DNA of 64,000 bases from Clostridium lundense DSM 17049 (GCF_000619945.1 NZ_JHVC01000007.1:124001-188000), one strand, 5' to 3'. Shown: positions 52,959 through 62,970, counted from the stretch's first letter. Numbers and translations are program-made. Notes: a model not told the origin generated them from the letters alone.

Positions 52959-54767
52959 ATGAATACTAAAAAAACAGGTATTCCAAGACTTTTGGAAATT
53001 GCAGGAGAAAAACGAGGGTTATTGATTGGATCCTCTATTCTGTCGGGTATTAGTGCTATTTTAATGTTATTACCATACATTGCTGTTTATTTCACAATGG
53101 CAGAACTTTTAAAAAATGCTTCTAATCTAATTAAAGCGGATGGGGAATACATGATGCGATGGGGAATCATTGCTCTTACGGGACTAATAGGAGGTGTAGT
53201 TTTTATGTATGCATCAGGAATTATGTCACATAAAGCGGCATACCGAATTCAGTATAACTTACGTGTACGTCTTTCTGATCATATTGGTAAACTACCATTA
53301 GGTTATTTAAGTAATACTTCAACTGGAATTATTAAGAAAACTTTTGAGCAAAACGTAGAAAAAATAGAAGCTTTTGTGGCACATCAATTACCAGATATGA
53401 TAAATGTATTTGTCACAGGAATTGCTATTATTCTGATTATGTTAACACTAAATCCACTACTTACAATTGCAGCTATGATTCCATCAGCTTTAGGATTTTG
53501 GATACAAATGAAAAAACGTAGTGGTAAAGCTGCACAGGAAAGTGCTAAGAGTTATTATGATGCTCTTGAAAAAATCAGTACCTCTACTACCCAATATGTT
53601 AGAGGTATTCCAGTGGTAAAGGTATTTGGAAGGACTGTACATTCTTTTCGTAAGTTTTATAGTGATATGATTTCCTATAGAGATTATTGTGTAAAATACA
53701 CAGATTATTTTCAGAACACTTATATTGCGGCAAAGGTTTTGCTTAACTCAACACTTATTATGATTTTGCCAGTGGGAATTTTGATACTCACTAAACAAGG
53801 TGCAGATCTGTCTTTAACACAGACTATTTTGTTTTTTATAATTCTCGCACCAGCTATGGCTTCTCCTATGTCACGATTTATGGGTTTTGCATCTACTTTG
53901 GGAGATATTTCTGAAGGAGTTGTACGTATTGATAGTATTTTTGGACAAAAACCAATAGAAGAATCTAAAGAAGCTAAAACCCCATATTCGTATGATATAG
54001 AATTTAACAATGTTTCTTTTTCTTATAATGCAGAAGATGTATCTACACGAACAGAAGCGCTTTCGGGAATAAGTTTTCGAGCAAAACAAGGCTCACTTAC
54101 GGCACTTGTTGGCCCATCGGGATCAGGAAAGTCTACGGTGGCAAATCTTATTCCTCGTTTTTGGGATATTCAGCAGGGGAAAATATGCATTGGAGGAGTA
54201 GATATTAGAGACATTGCAACACATGATTTAATGAATCTAGTATCCTTTGTTTTTCAGGATACTTTCCTATTCCATGATACTGTGTTTGAAAATATACGAT
54301 TAGGTAGAACTTCTGCAACAAAAGAAGAGGTTTATGCTGCTGCTAAGGCTGCGCAATGTCATAAATTTATTGAAGTTTTGGAAAATGGGTATGAAACTAT
54401 TGTGGGACAAGGAGGTACTCATCTTTCTGGAGGAGAAGAACAGAGAATTTGCGTAGCAAGGGCCATTCTTAAAAATTCTCCAATTCTTGTACTGGATGAG
54501 GCTACTGCTTTTGCTGATCCAGAGAATGAGTATCACATGCAGCTTGCATTGCGTGAACTAATAAAGAATAAAACAGTAATTATGATCGCACATCGTTTGA
54601 GTACTATACAAGACGCAGACCAAATTATTGTTATGCAGGATGGAAAAATTAAGGAGCAAGGTGATCACAATATTTTGATAAATAAAGATGGACTTTACAA
54701 AAAATTATGGGATGCCTATACTACCGCTTCAAATTGGGGACTTGGCAAAGGAGGAGAGTTGGCATGA
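52959..54767 (+). CDS. ABC transporter permease-ATPase, YbtP-like half
   Basis: A 602-residue fused half-transporter: six transmembrane helices (residues 1-310), then an ATPase with Walker A GPSGSGKST, signature LSGGEEQR and Walker B ILVLDEAT followed by AFADPENE. That AFADPE D-loop is characteristic of the siderophore-import pair YbtP/YbtQ and IrtA/IrtB, which have an exporter fold but import ferric siderophores. ATG 52959 has AGAGGTGA upstream. It overlaps the partner gene by four bases. Confidence 0.85.
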   Translation: MNTKKTGIPRLLEIAGEKRGLLIGSSILSGISAILMLLPYIAVYFTMAELLKNASNLIKADGEYMMRWGIIALTGLIGGVVFMYASGIMSHKAAYRIQYNLRVRLSDHIGKLPLGYLSNTSTGIIKKTFEQNVEKIEAFVAHQLPDMINVFVTGIAIILIMLTLNPLLTIAAMIPSALGFWIQMKKRSGKAAQESAKSYYDALEKISTSTTQYVRGIPVVKVFGRTVHSFRKFYSDMISYRDYCVKYTDYFQNTYIAAKVLLNSTLIMILPVGILILTKQGADLSLTQTILFFIILAPAMASPMSRFMGFASTLGDISEGVVRIDSIFGQKPIEESKEAKTPYSYDIEFNNVSFSYNAEDVSTRTEALSGISFRAKQGSLTALVGPSGSGKSTVANLIPRFWDIQQGKICIGGVDIRDIATHDLMNLVSFVFQDTFLFHDTVFENIRLGRTSATKEEVYAAAKAAQCHKFIEVLENGYETIVGQGGTHLSGGEEQRICVARAILKNSPILVLDEATAFADPENEYHMQLALRELIKNKTVIMIAHRLSTIQDADQIIVMQDGKIKEQGDHNILINKDGLYKKLWDAYTTASNWGLGKGGELA

Positions 54768-56500
54768 AAGTTTTCTATAATATCACCGGTGGTAAACCTA
54801 AAAAGCTTATAAAACCTATAGTTTTTACTATATTGGCAAATATCATAAACATGTTACCATTTGGTTTGGCAGTATGGGCTCTGCAAATTTTTTTTGAGCC
54901 ATTTGTTACTCCAGGAACAATACTTAATACAACAAAACTTTGGATTGTTTTTATAGCACTTTTAATATCAATGGGAATTATGTTTATAGCTGAGATTCCA
55001 GCATATCGCTACTCTTATCGTGATGCTTATATGACTGCTGCAGAAGGTAGGGCTGGGCTTGCCGAACATCTGCGTAAGTTACCTATTGGATATCTTACAG
55101 GGCAAGACTCCGGTATGCTAGGCAATATGATTATGGGCGATTTTACTATGGTGGAGCATGGAATGTCTCATGTGGTACCAGCATTGATTGGTGCATTGGT
55201 GACGCCAGTGCTTGGATTTATAGGTCTTGCCTTTATAGACTGGCGTATGTCTCTTGCTATGTTTGCCGCAATGCCTTTAGCAATACTTATTATTATAGGT
55301 ACTGCAAAACTTCAAAAGACAATAGGAAAAGGATTGAATGATGCAAAGGTAAATGCAACAAATTGTTTACAGGAATATTTAGAAGGTATTCGCATTATAA
55401 AATCTTGTAATATGACAGGGGAACATGCTAAGAATTTGGAGAGCTCTTTTCGAAATTTAATGGAACAGAGCCTTAAAATGGAAGGACTTTTGCAGTCCAT
55501 TATATTAATGGTAACACCACTTTTACGTAGTGGACTAACAGTAATGATTTATGTAGGAAGTTATCTTTTAATAGGTGGATCCCTTTCTATTATGACATTT
55601 GCTACCTTTTTAATAATAGGGACTCGAATTTTTGATCCATTAGCAGAAGCAACCATAAAATTTGCAGAATTACGTTATGATGCACAAGCAGGGGAACGCA
55701 TAACGAAATTTATGAAAGAGAAAGTTATGACTGGTACACAGACACCGTCAGCAGGTAATGATATTGTTTTTAAGCAAGTTTCTTTTGGATACAAAAATAA
55801 CCAGGTTCTTAAAGATATTTCAGTTAGTATGAAAGCTGGAACACTTACTGCATTAGTAGGACCATCTGGTAGTGGCAAAAGTACTATTTTAAAGCTGGCA
55901 GCACGATTTTATGACCCAGATCAGGGACATATCTTGCTAGGAGGCAGGGATATGAAGGATATTGACCCAGAAGAACTTTTTAAAAGAATATCTATGGTAT
56001 TTCAAGATGTATATTTGTTTCAAGACACTATTGGTAATAATATACGTTTTGGAAGAGAAAATGCAACACAATCTGAGATAGAGGAAGTAGCAAAAAAAGC
56101 TTGCTGTCATGATTTTATAATGAAACTACCTCAAGGATATGGTACACCAGTTGGTGAGGGTGGATGCACCCTATCTGGTGGTGAAAAACAACGAATTTCC
56201 ATTGCACGAGCTATGCTTAAAAATGCACCTATCGTTTTATTGGATGAAGCTACCGCATCTCTTGATCCTGAAAACGAAGTAGATGTTCAGAAAGCTATTA
56301 ATGAATTAATTAAAGGAAGAACAGTAATTGTAATTGCACATAGATTAAAGACTATTGTCAGCGCCAACAATATTGTAGTTTTAGATAAGGGACAGATTGT
56401 AGAACAGGGAAAACATGAAGATCTACTTAAATACAGTGGTTTATATGCACGCCTATGGAATTTACAACAAACCTCTAGCAGTTTAAAGTTATTAAAATAA
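54764..56500 (+). CDS. ABC transporter permease-ATPase, YbtQ-like half
   Basis: A 578-residue partner half-transporter: six transmembrane helices and an ATPase with GPSGSGKST, LSGGEKQR and IVLLDEATASLDPENE. The ATGA overlap with the previous gene and AAAGGAGGAGAG before ATG 54764 show coupled translation, as expected for a heterodimer. With the Fur box and AraC gene upstream it fits iron-siderophore uptake. A drug exporter remains possible. Confidence 0.87.
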   Translation: MKVFYNITGGKPKKLIKPIVFTILANIINMLPFGLAVWALQIFFEPFVTPGTILNTTKLWIVFIALLISMGIMFIAEIPAYRYSYRDAYMTAAEGRAGLAEHLRKLPIGYLTGQDSGMLGNMIMGDFTMVEHGMSHVVPALIGALVTPVLGFIGLAFIDWRMSLAMFAAMPLAILIIIGTAKLQKTIGKGLNDAKVNATNCLQEYLEGIRIIKSCNMTGEHAKNLESSFRNLMEQSLKMEGLLQSIILMVTPLLRSGLTVMIYVGSYLLIGGSLSIMTFATFLIIGTRIFDPLAEATIKFAELRYDAQAGERITKFMKEKVMTGTQTPSAGNDIVFKQVSFGYKNNQVLKDISVSMKAGTLTALVGPSGSGKSTILKLAARFYDPDQGHILLGGRDMKDIDPEELFKRISMVFQDVYLFQDTIGNNIRFGRENATQSEIEEVAKKACCHDFIMKLPQGYGTPVGEGGCTLSGGEKQRISIARAMLKNAPIVLLDEATASLDPENEVDVQKAINELIKGRTVIVIAHRLKTIVSANNIVVLDKGQIVEQGKHEDLLKYSGLYARLWNLQQTSSSLKLLK

Positions 56501-56513
56501 CATTTGGTTTTAG

Positions 56514-56552
56514 AAAAGAGCACTAATCTTTATAAGAAAGTGTTCTTTTTTA
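56514..56552 (+). terminator. Terminator of the ABC pair
   Basis: An 11-bp stem (56514-56524 with 56539-56549, one G-U pair) contains and is followed by T residues. The remainder of the gap 56501-56849 is AT-rich with no gene seen. Confidence 0.8.
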
Positions 56553-56849
56553 TGCTAGAAAAATTATAATTAAAAAAATCTATTTTATAGGTTAGTTCAT
56601 AAGTGACAAAAATGAGGATATAGCTATAGATAAGTATAATAATAAACAAAAAACTTTTATTTAATTTATGCCTATTATATGCATGATTAGATATTTTTTT
56701 GAGAATAGTAGTAATAATAGAAAATTGGTTTTAAGTGCAATTACAAAAAATAATCATGGTTGTATGGTGAAAAATATTATAACTGATAATATTGAAATAT
56801 TTGTAAGTTACTAGATAAACTACTATTAAGGAGAGAGAGGTAAGGGTAT

Positions 56850-57455
56850 ATGAGTAAAGTATTATACATTAAAGCTAATATAAAACCTGAGGGAATGTCG
56901 AGAACCTTTAAAATATCAGATAACTTTGTGGATCAATATAAAAAACTTAATCCAAATGATAAAGTTACAACCTTAGATTTATATAAGGAGAATATAAATT
57001 TTTTAAGAGGAGAAGATTTAAATAGTATCTTTGGACCTAAGACTGATGAGAGCAGAAATCATTCTATTTTAAAATATGCATATCAATTTGCTGAAGCAGA
57101 TAAATATATAATTGCAGCACCAATGTGGAATTTAAGTATCCCTGCAATATTAAAGGCATATATTGATTACGTATCTGTTTCAGGCGTTACATTTAAATAT
57201 GCTGCAGAGGGACCAGTTGGATTATGCCATGGAAAAAAGGCAATCCATATTGTTGCAAGAGGTGGATCATATTCAGAAGGACCAGCTGTAGCATATGAGA
57301 TGGGAGACAGATATTTAAGAACAATTTTTGGCTTCTTTGGTATAACTGATTTTTCTACAATATCAGCAGAAAAGCTAGATGTTATGGGGGAGAATGTAGA
57401 AGTAATCGTAGGAAGTGCTATTAAAAAGGCTCAGGAAAAGGTAAAAGAATTTTAG
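56850..57455 (+). CDS. FMN-dependent NADH-azoreductase (AzoR/AcpD family)
   Basis: A 201-residue flavodoxin-fold protein. The start MSKVLYIKANIKPEGMSRTFKIS binds the FMN phosphate. APMWNLSIPAILKAYIDYV and ARGGSYSEGPAV are family signatures. The enzyme reduces quinones and azo compounds with NAD(P)H in the cytosol. GGAGAGAGAGG precedes the ATG. A stem-loop follows the stop, so it looks monocistronic. Confidence 0.9.
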   Translation: MSKVLYIKANIKPEGMSRTFKISDNFVDQYKKLNPNDKVTTLDLYKENINFLRGEDLNSIFGPKTDESRNHSILKYAYQFAEADKYIIAAPMWNLSIPAILKAYIDYVSVSGVTFKYAAEGPVGLCHGKKAIHIVARGGSYSEGPAVAYEMGDRYLRTIFGFFGITDFSTISAEKLDVMGENVEVIVGSAIKKAQEKVKEF

Positions 57456-57464
57456 TTATAATAT

Positions 57465-57501
57465 AAAGGGAGAATGGTTAAAGCAAAACTATTTTCCCTT
57501 T
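57465..57501 (+). terminator. Stem-loop after the azoreductase gene
   Basis: An 11-bp stem (57465-57475 with 57491-57501, one G-U pair) lies 10 bases after the stop. The T run is within the stem only, so efficiency is uncertain. Confidence 0.5.
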
Positions 57502-57586
57502 AATAAGAACAGATATAGGTATTGAAAAATATTAGATTAATTATACACAAATATATATAAGCTTCATATTATGTAATATAGAAAAG

Positions 57587-57672
57587 CCCCTATATATTAC
57601 ATAGGGAATTAAGTATTATTAATAGCATTATAGACAAGCTAAAAACTTGATTCCCTAAATAAATATAGGGGG
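57587..57672 (+). promoter_or_regulatory. Structured leader that buries the DUF1259 ribosome site
   Basis: Two nested perfect stems are present: CCCCTATAT (57587-57595) with ATATAGGGG (57663-57671), and TAGGGAAT (57602-57609) with ATTCCCTA (57650-57657). The 3' strand contains the GGGGG ribosome site, which ends ten bases before ATG 57682. Folding would block translation. Confidence 0.6.
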
Positions 57673-57681
57673 ATTTAAATT

Positions 57682-58110
57682 ATGAGAGATTATTGTGAAG
57701 AAATTATGAGAGATCGAGATCGTTGTGGACTTTGTAGTGAATTTGCAAGAATACTTGGAGCAGAAATTTTAAGCACTGCAAATAATGTATGTACTGTAAC
57801 TTTTTTGAGAGATATAGATGCAGAGATATTAGGAAGACGAACTCGTTCTCCACTAGCATTAGCTGCATTATTCTCATTTGAACCTATAAGAGGTCAAAGA
57901 AGAACTCTTAATTTAGGTGAAACAGTAATTCTACAAGAAGAAATTAATGATTTTATTACTGTTCTTAGAGAACATGGAATTCTAGTTACAGCACTTCATA
58001 ATCATTGGTTGTTTGATGATCCAAGACTTATGTATATTCATTTTGAATCCATCGACGATCCAATAGCTTTTGCAAGAAAAGTAGCAGATGCCCTTAGGGT
58101 TTTAGAATAA
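57682..58110 (+). CDS. DUF1259 (LppY/LpqO-type) protein
   Basis: A 142-residue protein matching one DUF1259 unit: ETVILQEEINDFITVLREHGILVTALHNHWLFDDPRLMYIHFESIDDPIAFARKVADAL. Proteins of this family usually carry one or two such units; the HNHW and H residues suggest a metal site. Four Cys near the N terminus (YCEEI...CGLCSEF and NVC) are unusual. No signal peptide is present, unlike mycobacterial members. Expression may be gated by the hairpin that covers its ribosome site. Confidence 0.8.
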   Translation: MRDYCEEIMRDRDRCGLCSEFARILGAEILSTANNVCTVTFLRDIDAEILGRRTRSPLALAALFSFEPIRGQRRTLNLGETVILQEEINDFITVLREHGILVTALHNHWLFDDPRLMYIHFESIDDPIAFARKVADALRVLE

Positions 58111-58115
58111 ATGAT

Positions 58116-58149
58116 AAGGATATTTGTGGATTATTCCGCAAATATCCTT
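58116..58149. terminator. Terminator between the DUF1259 gene and the Bce-type operon
   Basis: A 14-bp stem (58116-58129 with 58136-58149, one G-U pair) lies six bases after the stop and faces the convergent BceB-like gene. Confidence 0.75.
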
Positions 58150-58216
58150 GTTTAATAAATAGAATTTTATATAGTAAATTGCAATAATGATTAGTTAGCA
58201 AATGAAAAGTTTTATA

Positions 58217-60442
58217 TTAGTCTGTAATAGTTCTTTTGAAAAGAATATAGGTAACAGTAAAATAGCAAATTAATATCATAGCGAAAATTCCAAATATGTT
58301 TAGAATGTCAGAAGCTACCTGTCCTAAAGTAATATAAACAATATAATTCCTATAGTTTTTCAAACCTAAATATACCAATGTAGCACCAGCTCCACAGAAA
58401 GCAATAAGCGTAGGAACACCAAACCAAACAAACATTTGTTGTCTAATATAGCGTCCTATCTCACACTCATCCACACCTAATTTTTTTATAACTTGAAAAC
58501 GCTTTTTATGTTCCGTGGCGTCTATCAATTGTTGTAATGATAAAATTGTAAAACAGATTACCATAAGGACTAAGCAAGTGTATGAACCGCCTAAACGGAG
58601 CATGAGAGAATTTGATATTCCCTCGTTGATTTGCAATGTTTTAAGCCTTATATAGAATCTATCTTTGGAAAGTACACCTGCTTTATTTACCCAGTTACCT
58701 ATATCCATATTCATTGTTTTGGCAAAATCATAACTTAGAGGTTTTGTTGTATTAGCAACATAATAGGTAGTGGCAAGGGTAAGGTTATTACATACATAAT
58801 CTGGTAGAATATATACTGCTTTCATGCCACTTGTAAATATGCCCATTCCAACAGCTACTTGATAATCTGTATTTGGAATCTTTTTCAGTGTATAATTACT
58901 AGCTAAAATTATAGGATGTTCATTTTCCAACTCTTTAATTTCATCTGGTAAAGCGGTATTATTCCATATAACAGAAAATCCGTTTTTTGGGAGTGAAACT
59001 TCATCATATCCAGATAATTTTAGTAAAGCATTATAGTTACTTAAAGAGATGCCAAGAATAGGCAGGTCTTTTTTTGTTCTAATTTTAAAATCGCTATCCT
59101 GTAAAAAGTAGGTTTCCACGTTTGCAGAACCTTTTAATGTATAGTTGCCTTTGGCTAGATAGTGGTCTATATAAGAATAATCCATACTTCCTTTTGGAAG
59201 ATCATTAATATTTTTTACTGTCTTATATCCTGTAAAAATTTGGACATCATAGACGGAACGGACTTTGAGGTAGCCATCAGTTTGTTTTGCATAAATTGGA
59301 AGCCAACTAAGCAGTACTAATGCCATCATTAAAATACAGGTTAGTATTCCCATGGTTTCTGAATTAATTTTTAGTCTTGAAGTTATTTGTCCTAGCAGAA
59401 ATAGATGATTATACTTAAATGAGGTTGATTTCTTCTTTATTTGAAGAATTAACCATGAAAAGCCACTAAAGGCTGAAATAATGCTAAATAAAATTATAGC
59501 CATTGCCAATAATGGCGGAAATGTTCCATAAAGTTGTTTTAATATTCCAAGTCTAACCAATTGATCAAAAGTATCACAAAGGTGCAGCAGAGTAATACCG
59601 GAGATTAGACCTACTATTGACATTAGCACCGAAAGCAGACTACCATCTTTTTTTATTAGGACGGTTATAATTAAAAAAAGTATGACAAGAGAAAAAAATA
59701 CAATAGTACTAGTAATACAAATTCCTAAAAGCAAAGCACCTTCATGGTTAAGATCCCTCCAGCGAGGGAGTAGACCTTTTAAGCACAAATATATAATAAA
59801 TGTTGATATACACCAAGCAATAATTACCCAGTTAGTAAATATATCTTTAACTGCAAAATCCCTTAAGCTTTTTTCATTTCTTTGCAACATGTCAATTATT
59901 TTTTGTTTTCTAATCTGACGAACATTACTGAATCCGATGATCAAAAATAAAGAAAGAAAAAATAGCAATGTCCAAAGAACAGTATCAGGAAAAAGGGAAA
60001 AGTAAAGTTGATACTGCTGACCAAAAGAAGTCATAATAATTGCACTTATTAGTTGAGATAGCAAAACGCCTAAAAGGATGCCTCCCAAAATAGCCATAAG
60101 TCCCATTAGTAGTGTTTCCATAAAAAACAGATATGCAGTTGTTCTTTGTTCCATCCCCATAATGGTTTGTAAAGCAAATTCTTTTTGTTTCCGTTTTATC
60201 ATATAACAGTTTACATATGAAATTAGAAAAATAAGTAATAGTGCAATCAGTGGTATAATGATTTTCATTTTGCTAGAGAAATACTCTAAGTTCATTTGTA
60301 TTGGTAATCTGCTATTGTAAAAAGTACTAGTAATTGATAAAAAACCATAAAATAGCCCAACAGAAATAATCAATGTCAGTAAATAAATTAGGTAGTCTTT
60401 TGCAGATCGTTTGGCATTTCTAAAAGCCAGTTTAACGTACAT
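58217..60442 (-). CDS. BceB-type ABC permease (FtsX-like)
   Basis: A 741-residue permease with ten predicted membrane segments and a large extracytoplasmic domain (about residues 290-500) between segments seven and eight, the hallmark of BceB-type peptide detox/sensing transporters. The start at 60442 gives MYVKLAFRNAKRSAKDYLIY, the usual N terminus. It overlaps the ATPase gene by 11 bases. It works with the ATPase at 60432 and the kinase at 61295: the transporter itself senses the peptide antibiotic and signals flux to the kinase. Confidence 0.9.
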   Translation of the reverse strand: MYVKLAFRNAKRSAKDYLIYLLTLIISVGLFYGFLSITSTFYNSRLPIQMNLEYFSSKMKIIIPLIALLLIFLISYVNCYMIKRKQKEFALQTIMGMEQRTTAYLFFMETLLMGLMAILGGILLGVLLSQLISAIIMTSFGQQYQLYFSLFPDTVLWTLLFFLSLFLIIGFSNVRQIRKQKIIDMLQRNEKSLRDFAVKDIFTNWVIIAWCISTFIIYLCLKGLLPRWRDLNHEGALLLGICITSTIVFFSLVILFLIITVLIKKDGSLLSVLMSIVGLISGITLLHLCDTFDQLVRLGILKQLYGTFPPLLAMAIILFSIISAFSGFSWLILQIKKKSTSFKYNHLFLLGQITSRLKINSETMGILTCILMMALVLLSWLPIYAKQTDGYLKVRSVYDVQIFTGYKTVKNINDLPKGSMDYSYIDHYLAKGNYTLKGSANVETYFLQDSDFKIRTKKDLPILGISLSNYNALLKLSGYDEVSLPKNGFSVIWNNTALPDEIKELENEHPIILASNYTLKKIPNTDYQVAVGMGIFTSGMKAVYILPDYVCNNLTLATTYYVANTTKPLSYDFAKTMNMDIGNWVNKAGVLSKDRFYIRLKTLQINEGISNSLMLRLGGSYTCLVLMVICFTILSLQQLIDATEHKKRFQVIKKLGVDECEIGRYIRQQMFVWFGVPTLIAFCGAGATLVYLGLKNYRNYIVYITLGQVASDILNIFGIFAMILICYFTVTYILFKRTITD

Positions 60443-61199
60443 TTGATAAATCACCTCCCAGCAGAGCCAAAACGTCAAGAATTTCATTAAAAAATTGTTT
60501 GCGAGTTTTCTCACCTCGAATTATTTCATTAAAAATATGTCCATCTTGTAAAAATAGAACTCGTTTTGTATAGCTAGCTGCAAAAGCGTCGTGTGTAACC
60601 ATCAGAATTGTAGCATTCAATTCATTATTCATGCTTTGTAGTATATCAAGCAGCATTTGTGAAGATCGACTGTCCAATGCACCGGTGGGTTCATCTGCCA
60701 GTAGGAGTTTGGGTGAATTGATTATGGCTCTTGCGCAAGCACATCGTTGCTTTTGCCCACCAGAAACTTCATAGGGAAATTTATTCAGTATTGATTCTAT
60801 TCCAAGCTGTTTTGCAACGGAAAGAACCTGCTTGTCAATCTTTTCTGAGGCAATATGGTTGATTGTTAATGCAAAGGCAATGTTTTCGTGAATGGTTAAT
60901 GTGTCTAGTAGATTAAAATCTTGAAAAATAAAGCCTAGGTTTTCGCGTCTAAACTTGGCGATCTCTTTTTCTTTAATCTCTGTAATATCCACATCATCCA
61001 AAAAAATATGACCGGCACTAGGGGTATCAATGGTGGAGATACAGTTCAGTAAAGTTGTTTTTCCAGAACCTGATGCCCCCATAATTCCTACAAATTCACC
61101 TTTACACACATGAAAGCTAATATCAGCTATGGCTTTTGTTATATTGTTTTTATTTCCATAATATTTTTCCATATGTTCAATTCTTAAAATTTGTTTCAT
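60432..61199 (-). CDS. BceA-type ABC ATPase
   Basis: A 255-residue MacB/BceA-class ATPase: Walker A GASGSGKTT, signature VSGGQKQR, Walker B LLLADEPTGALDSRS, and H in VTHDAFAASY. ATG 61199 has GAGGTG six bases upstream. A TTACA-AAAA-TGTAA box stands about 70 bases before the start and is probably the response-regulator site. It powers the BceB-like permease. Confidence 0.93.
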   Translation of the reverse strand: MKQILRIEHMEKYYGNKNNITKAIADISFHVCKGEFVGIMGASGSGKTTLLNCISTIDTPSAGHIFLDDVDITEIKEKEIAKFRRENLGFIFQDFNLLDTLTIHENIAFALTINHIASEKIDKQVLSVAKQLGIESILNKFPYEVSGGQKQRCACARAIINSPKLLLADEPTGALDSRSSQMLLDILQSMNNELNATILMVTHDAFAASYTKRVLFLQDGHIFNEIIRGEKTRKQFFNEILDVLALLGGDLSNVR

Positions 61200-61267
61200 G
61201 TTTTTCACCTCACATTTATTTTATGGCATTTAAAAATGAAAGTGTATAGAGTATTCTTACAAAGTTG

Positions 61268-61281
61268 TTACAAAAATGTAA
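61268..61281 (-). promoter_or_regulatory. BceR-type operator before the ABC genes
   Basis: TTACA-AAAA-TGTAA matches the TNACA-N4-TGTAA consensus described for BceR-like regulators. It sits in the 95-base gap between the kinase and ATPase genes, upstream of the ATPase on the minus strand. Confidence 0.75.
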
Positions 61282-61285
61282 GAAG

Positions 61286-61309
61286 TGCAGGAGATTAGTC
61301 CTGCACTTT
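61286..61309 (-). terminator. Hairpin at the kinase gene end
   Basis: AGTGCAGGA and TCCTGCACT pair around the kinase stop codon. No long T run follows on the minus strand, so it is a possible attenuator between the regulator/kinase and transporter genes. Confidence 0.4.
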
Positions 61310-62308
61310 TACAAAGTTGCCTTTTGGGAAAAACAATGTAACAGTGGTACCTTTATCAATTTGGGATTCTGCTGTTATTTTAATTCCCAGCTTGTCACTT
61401 AATCTTTTGCACAGATATAGTCCGATACCAGTGGAATGTTTTTCTTTACGACCATTTTCACCTGAAAAACCTTTTTCAAAAATCCTTGGCAAATCACTTT
61501 CTACAATACCAATACCATTGTCAGTTACAGACAAAGAAACGCCACCACATACAATATTGGCAGAAAAGCATAATATAGGGTTCTGTTTTCTATATTTAAC
61601 AGCATTGACGATGAGTTGATTTAGAATAAAACTAATCCATTTTGCATCGGTGTAAACTGTATAATCACAATCTACTACTTGAACAGTTACCTGATTTTTA
61701 ATTAATAACTGCTTGTTTTCTGTAATTGTGTAGTGGAGGATTTTAGATAAAATAGTTTCATTAATAAGATAATCCTTTTCTAGATTTTCGCTGCGAGCGA
61801 AGTATAAAGCTTGTTCAGCAAAGTGGTTTGTTTTTTCAAGTTCAATTAGAAGAGTTCTTGTAATTTCTGACTTATGGTTGTCACAAACTAGTTTCATAGC
61901 AGCAATAGGAGTTTTAATTTCATGTATCCACTGTTCAATATATTCTTTGTATTCTTTTCTTTCCCTTTTAACAGCAGCAATCTGTTCAATCATGGATTTA
62001 TTTGAGGATTTTAGAATTTGATAATATATTTTACTCTCTGTTAAGGTAGGGCGTTGCATTACTTCAGAAATTAAATACTTTTTATCTAGTTGTTCCATTG
62101 TATTTAAAAGTTGTGTTAAATAACGATTGTGTAGGTAATACCTTATAAATAAGTATGAAGTAAAAATAATAATCCATGAAATAATGATAATAAAAACAAT
62201 ATCTATCTTATTGCCAACTGCCAAGAGAAATAGGGATAATGTAATCATAGAAATGATATTCACAAAGGTACACACTGCATGATCTTTTATATAATCTATA
62301 ATCTTCAT
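61295..62308 (-). CDS. BceS-type intramembrane-sensing histidine kinase
   Basis: A 337-residue kinase with two close transmembrane helices (about 13-33 and 38-57) and almost no extracellular loop, typical of BceS. The H box reads WIHEIKTPIAAMKL near 140. The ATPase domain carries LNQLIVNAVKY, VTDNGIGI, FEKGFSGENGRK and STGIGLYLCKRL. It overlaps the response-regulator gene by four bases. It depends on the BceAB-like transporter for ligand detection. Confidence 0.92.
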   Translation of the reverse strand: MKIIDYIKDHAVCTFVNIISMITLSLFLLAVGNKIDIVFIIIISWIIIFTSYLFIRYYLHNRYLTQLLNTMEQLDKKYLISEVMQRPTLTESKIYYQILKSSNKSMIEQIAAVKRERKEYKEYIEQWIHEIKTPIAAMKLVCDNHKSEITRTLLIELEKTNHFAEQALYFARSENLEKDYLINETILSKILHYTITENKQLLIKNQVTVQVVDCDYTVYTDAKWISFILNQLIVNAVKYRKQNPILCFSANIVCGGVSLSVTDNGIGIVESDLPRIFEKGFSGENGRKEKHSTGIGLYLCKRLSDKLGIKITAESQIDKGTTVTLFFPKGNFVKVQD

Positions 62309-62970
62309 ATCATATATCCCTGCCTATGTTTTGTTTTTATAAAGTTACTTAGACCAATTTGAGCCAGTTTTTCTCTTATTCTTGTAATATTTACACTTAA
62401 AGTGTTGTCATCTACATAAAGCTGATTGTCCCATAGATATTCAATTATGTCAGCACGAGGAGCAATTTTTCCAGCATTTTTAAAAAGAAAATATAATATT
62501 TTTAGTTCATTTTTTGTGAGTTCAACGGATTGTCCTTTATATTCTATTGTGGCATTGTCCAAGTGTAGAATAGTATTGTGATAGGATAAAATTTCTGTAT
62601 GTTCAAGTGGATAGGCACGTTTTAGTAAAGAGGATATTTTAGCAAGCAAAATAGAAACATTATAAGGTTTTGTGATAAAGGCGTCTCCACCTAACATAAT
62701 GCTATTTAATTCATCCATATCAGTGTTACGACTCGTAACAAATATAATGGGGGCATTGGAGAAAGTACGAACTTTTGAACATACTTTAAAACCATCTCCT
62801 ATAGGCAAATTTATGTCTAATAAAATCAAATGTGGGCAACAATTTTTAATTTCTTCAACAATATCTGAAAAATCCATTACAATAGATACTGCATATTCAT
62901 TGATATTTAACAAATTTTTTAGTTCTTCCTGAATAACTGGATCATCCTCAATAATCATTATCTGCTTCAT
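62305..62970 (-). CDS. BceR-type response regulator
   Basis: A 221-residue OmpR-type regulator. The receiver shows EDD at the N terminus, phospho-acceptor D in LLDINLPIGDG, and K in AFITKPYN. The winged helix ends LSNFIKTKHRQGYMI. A GGAGG ribosome site precedes the ATG. It probably binds the two TNACA-N4-TGTAA sites at 61268 and 63084. Confidence 0.93.
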   Translation of the reverse strand: MKQIMIIEDDPVIQEELKNLLNINEYAVSIVMDFSDIVEEIKNCCPHLILLDINLPIGDGFKVCSKVRTFSNAPIIFVTSRNTDMDELNSIMLGGDAFITKPYNVSILLAKISSLLKRAYPLEHTEILSYHNTILHLDNATIEYKGQSVELTKNELKILYFLFKNAGKIAPRADIIEYLWDNQLYVDDNTLSVNITRIREKLAQIGLSNFIKTKHRQGYMI

